Source of the DNA: Candidatus Cloacimonadota bacterium
GTDB taxonomy: Bacteria > Cloacimonadota > Cloacimonadia > JGIOTU-2
DNA length: 14,975 nt
NCBI GenBank assembly: GCA_021158425.1
Contig: JAGGUR010000018.1
Span: 1-14,975 of the forward strand
Direction of reading: 5' to 3'
Shown here: one piece after another, positions 13,275 through 14,975 of the stretch
Position numbering within the stretch: the stretch's first letter is position 1
How the letters are laid out: each line of letters opens with the position of its first letter
Made by a program: the position numbers and the translations under genes
The notes under the pieces: generated by a model
The model's input: only the letters and a program-made list of their open reading frames with translations
Databases searched by the model: none
Told to the model about the DNA's origin: nothing

Positions 13275-14207
13275 GTGATTTTTAAATATCTATTCTACTT
13301 GCTCATTTTCCCAGGCTTCTTGTTTGCATCAATTTTTGGAATGATTGTTGGCTGGGTAGATAGAAAAGTTAGTGCAAGAGTGCAGTTCCGTGTTGGACCT
13401 CCATTTTTTCAAAACTTCCTGGATGTTTTTAAATTATGGGGCAAGGAAGTCATTCTGGTAAAAAATTCGCCTTATTTTATTTTTATTGCCGCTCCAATCA
13501 TTGCATTCGCTTCAGTATTGATTACATCTACATTGGTTGGCACTGCTGGCTTTTTGCATCTCGGAATAGGTGGAGACTTAATATTCATAATCTATCTTAT
13601 GGTTATTTATTCGGTAGCCTTGATATTAGGTGCGTCATCAACTGGAAATATCTATTCAAGTATTGGTGCTGGCAGAGAGATGAAACTTCTGCTTGCGGAT
13701 GAATTAGCTTTTATCCTTGTAATATTAGTGCCAATAATAAAAAGTGGATATAAGATAAATTTGATAGATATTCTAAATTTCCAACACGCAAATGGAATGA
13801 TAATCGGTTCTGCGTCTGGAATTATTGCTTTTATTGTCGGCATAATCTGTCTTCAGGCAAAGATGGCAATGCAGCCTTTTGATATTCCTGAAGCGGAAAC
13901 CGAAATTGTTGGCGGACCCTTGATGGAATATTCTGGTCCCTTGCTGGCATTCTGGCAATTAGCTCATTTTATGATGTATGTATTTCTGCCTTTGCTTTTG
14001 GTCATCCTATTCTGGGGAGGAATTAGTTTCTCATCCGTTGGCAGTATTATTGCTGGAATTCTAAAATATTTGCTGATAGTAGTTCTTATGATTTTGATGA
14101 AAAATACTAATCCCCGTCTCAGAACAGATACAGCAATAGGTTTCTTCTGGAAAATTGCCAGTCCTCTGGCTTTAGTTGCCGTAATCCTGGCTATATTAGG
14201 AGTATAA
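13275..14207 (+). CDS. NuoH/EchB-like membrane anchor of a second complex
   Basis: This 310-residue membrane protein with about eight helices starts at GTG 13275 behind TAGGAGG. It has DRKVSARVQFRVGPP (29-43) in the first loop and QPFDIPEAETEIVGGP (200-215), the fully conserved acidic loop of NuoH/EchB/HycD proteins with E206 and E208 present. In this it differs clearly from the MbxM-like protein at 5088, where those two glutamates are glycine. It anchors the NuoB- and NuoC-like subunits encoded directly downstream (3-nt gap to the next gene). No antiporter-like subunit gene lies next to it on the left, as echA does in Ech operons. The arm may be encoded downstream or be shared. Confidence 0.88.
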   Translation: MIFKYLFYLLIFPGFLFASIFGMIVGWVDRKVSARVQFRVGPPFFQNFLDVFKLWGKEVILVKNSPYFIFIAAPIIAFASVLITSTLVGTAGFLHLGIGGDLIFIIYLMVIYSVALILGASSTGNIYSSIGAGREMKLLLADELAFILVILVPIIKSGYKINLIDILNFQHANGMIIGSASGIIAFIVGIICLQAKMAMQPFDIPEAETEIVGGPLMEYSGPLLAFWQLAHFMMYVFLPLLLVILFWGGISFSSVGSIIAGILKYLLIVVLMILMKNTNPRLRTDTAIGFFWKIASPLALVAVILAILGV

Positions 14208-14210
14208 ATT

Positions 14211-14630
14211 ATGGCATTATATAATAAGATTTTGAAAAAGTCTATATGGGTTTTTCATGCAAGCGCCAGCCCGTGTAATAATTGTGATATTGAAATTCTT
14301 GATTTGCTGACCCCAGGATATGATATTGAAAGATTTGGAATGAAACTTGTTGGCTCAGTTCGGCATGCAGATGTATTATTAGTAACTGGAATTGTTTCAC
14401 ATAAAGTAGCACCAAGAATAAAGCAATTATATGAACAGGCAGCAAAACCGATTTTTGTCGTTGGAATTGGAAGTTGTACCACTGGAGGCACGACTTTTAA
14501 GCAGAGCTATAACAGAGCAGGTGCACCTCTGGATAAGATTATTCCTGTTAATGCCTATGTGCCAGGATGTCCACCCAAACCTGAGGCAATGATTGATGGT
14601 ATAGTAAAATTATTAGGGACTTTGAAATGA
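14211..14630 (+). CDS. NuoB/EchC-like [4Fe-4S] small subunit of a second complex
   Basis: This 139-residue small subunit has all four cluster ligands: C22 and C25 in ASPCNNCDIEILDLL, C89 in GIGSCTTGG, and C120 in GCPPKPEA. CNNCDIEIL is the form found in group 4 hydrogenases (Ech, Mbh, Hyc types) rather than in NuoB of complex I, and the short length also fits EchC. Together with the preceding NuoH-like and following NuoC-like genes it gives the order B-C-D of ech operons. It differs from the MbxJ-like protein at 6099 in motif and tail, so these are separate paralogous complexes. The stop overlaps the next ATG by 4 nt. A hydrogenase call needs the large subunit, which lies outside the window. 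Confidence 0.88.
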   Translation: MALYNKILKKSIWVFHASASPCNNCDIEILDLLTPGYDIERFGMKLVGSVRHADVLLVTGIVSHKVAPRIKQLYEQAAKPIFVVGIGSCTTGGTTFKQSYNRAGAPLDKIIPVNAYVPGCPPKPEAMIDGIVKLLGTLK

Positions 14631-14975
14631 CTGAAAAAGAAAAACTTTTTTTTGAAAAATATAAAGACAAAATATCTAAAATCATTACAAAGAAAAAGAG
14701 ATATTATTTCAATATCAAAAACGAGGATTTGAGAGAAATTGCTGATTATCTTTTCAATACAATGAAATGTCGGCTTTCTATCTGCACTGCTACGGAAGCT
14801 TATGATGGTCTGGAAGTTTTGTATCACTTTTCAGATGATACAACTGGAACTTATTATAATCCTCGTGTGCATATTGCTGACCTTGAAAATCCTGAAGTCT
14901 ATTCTATAACCCCGATTATTGAAGGTGCAAATTGGATTGAGCGCGAGATGTATGACCTCTTCGGAATAAAATTCA
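14627..14975 (+). CDS. NuoC/EchD-like subunit, 5' part
   Basis: An ATG at 14627 overlaps the preceding stop (ATGA) and opens a frame that runs off the window after 116 codons. The product begins with a Lys/Glu-rich helix, continues with an alpha/beta segment, and ends in WIEREMYDLFGIKF, the NuoC-family motif (ERE..D.FGI). It is the second NuoC-like protein in the window and differs from the one at 6653 over most of its length. In some group 4 enzymes this domain is fused to the large subunit, as in HycE. Whether it is fused here cannot be seen because the sequence stops just after the motif. Confidence 0.85.
   Translation, partial: MTEKEKLFFEKYKDKISKIITKKKRYYFNIKNEDLREIADYLFNTMKCRLSICTATEAYDGLEVLYHFSDDTTGTYYNPRVHIADLENPEVYSITPIIEGANWIEREMYDLFGIKF

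Overview
This AT-rich window carries most of one long, tightly packed bacterial operon for ion-translocating, ferredoxin-linked membrane complexes related to complex I and group 4 hydrogenases. Everything recognisable is on the + strand. The enzymes point to a strictly anaerobic bacterium. The two small cassette genes (a four-helix-bundle protein and a GxxExxY protein) and the short palindromic and 9-bp-period intergenic repeats are common in uncultured lineages such as Omnitrophota, Atribacterota or WOR-3. The phylum cannot be fixed from this sequence alone.

Region 1 (1-11577) reads D-E/F-G-H-H'-M-J-K-L-N, which is the subunit order I recall for the archaeal MBX/MBS complex. It starts with the tail of an MbhD-like protein. 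Then come an MbhE+MnhB fusion, an MnhC/NuoK-like subunit, two large antiporter-like subunits, a NuoH-like anchor, and NuoB-, NuoC- and NuoD-like peripheral subunits. The NuoD-like large subunit has neither CxxC motif needed to hold a NiFe centre, so this is not a hydrogenase. The NuoI-like ferredoxin subunit is fused to an FAD- and NAD(P)-binding GltD/NfnB-type flavoprotein, which suggests that the complex couples ferredoxin and NAD(P)(H) redox to Na+ or H+ transport. A polyferredoxin of HycB/CooF type follows.

Region 2 (11574-12869) encodes a soluble histidine kinase with two CxxC pairs and a single-domain response regulator. The kinase start overlaps the polyferredoxin stop by 4 nt, so signalling and enzyme genes are probably co-expressed.

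Region 3 (12870-13274) is a 405-bp spacer with no convincing gene and a GC-rich hairpin near its right end. Region 4 (13275-14975) starts a second complex: a NuoH/EchB-like anchor, a NuoB/EchC-like small subunit with the CNNCDIEIL motif of group 4 hydrogenases, and the first 116 codons of a NuoC/EchD-like subunit. Its large subunit lies beyond the window, so hydrogenase function cannot be decided here.

Gene spacing falls into two classes. Most junctions overlap by 1-4 nt. Nearly every real gap holds foreign-looking sequence: a four-helix-bundle cassette between G and H, a GxxExxY cassette between K and L, and short repeats or palindromes at M/J, L/N, N/ferredoxin and before region 4. The operon seems to have been invaded at gene boundaries without being broken. 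No convincing promoter, rho-independent terminator, tRNA, rRNA or CRISPR array was seen.
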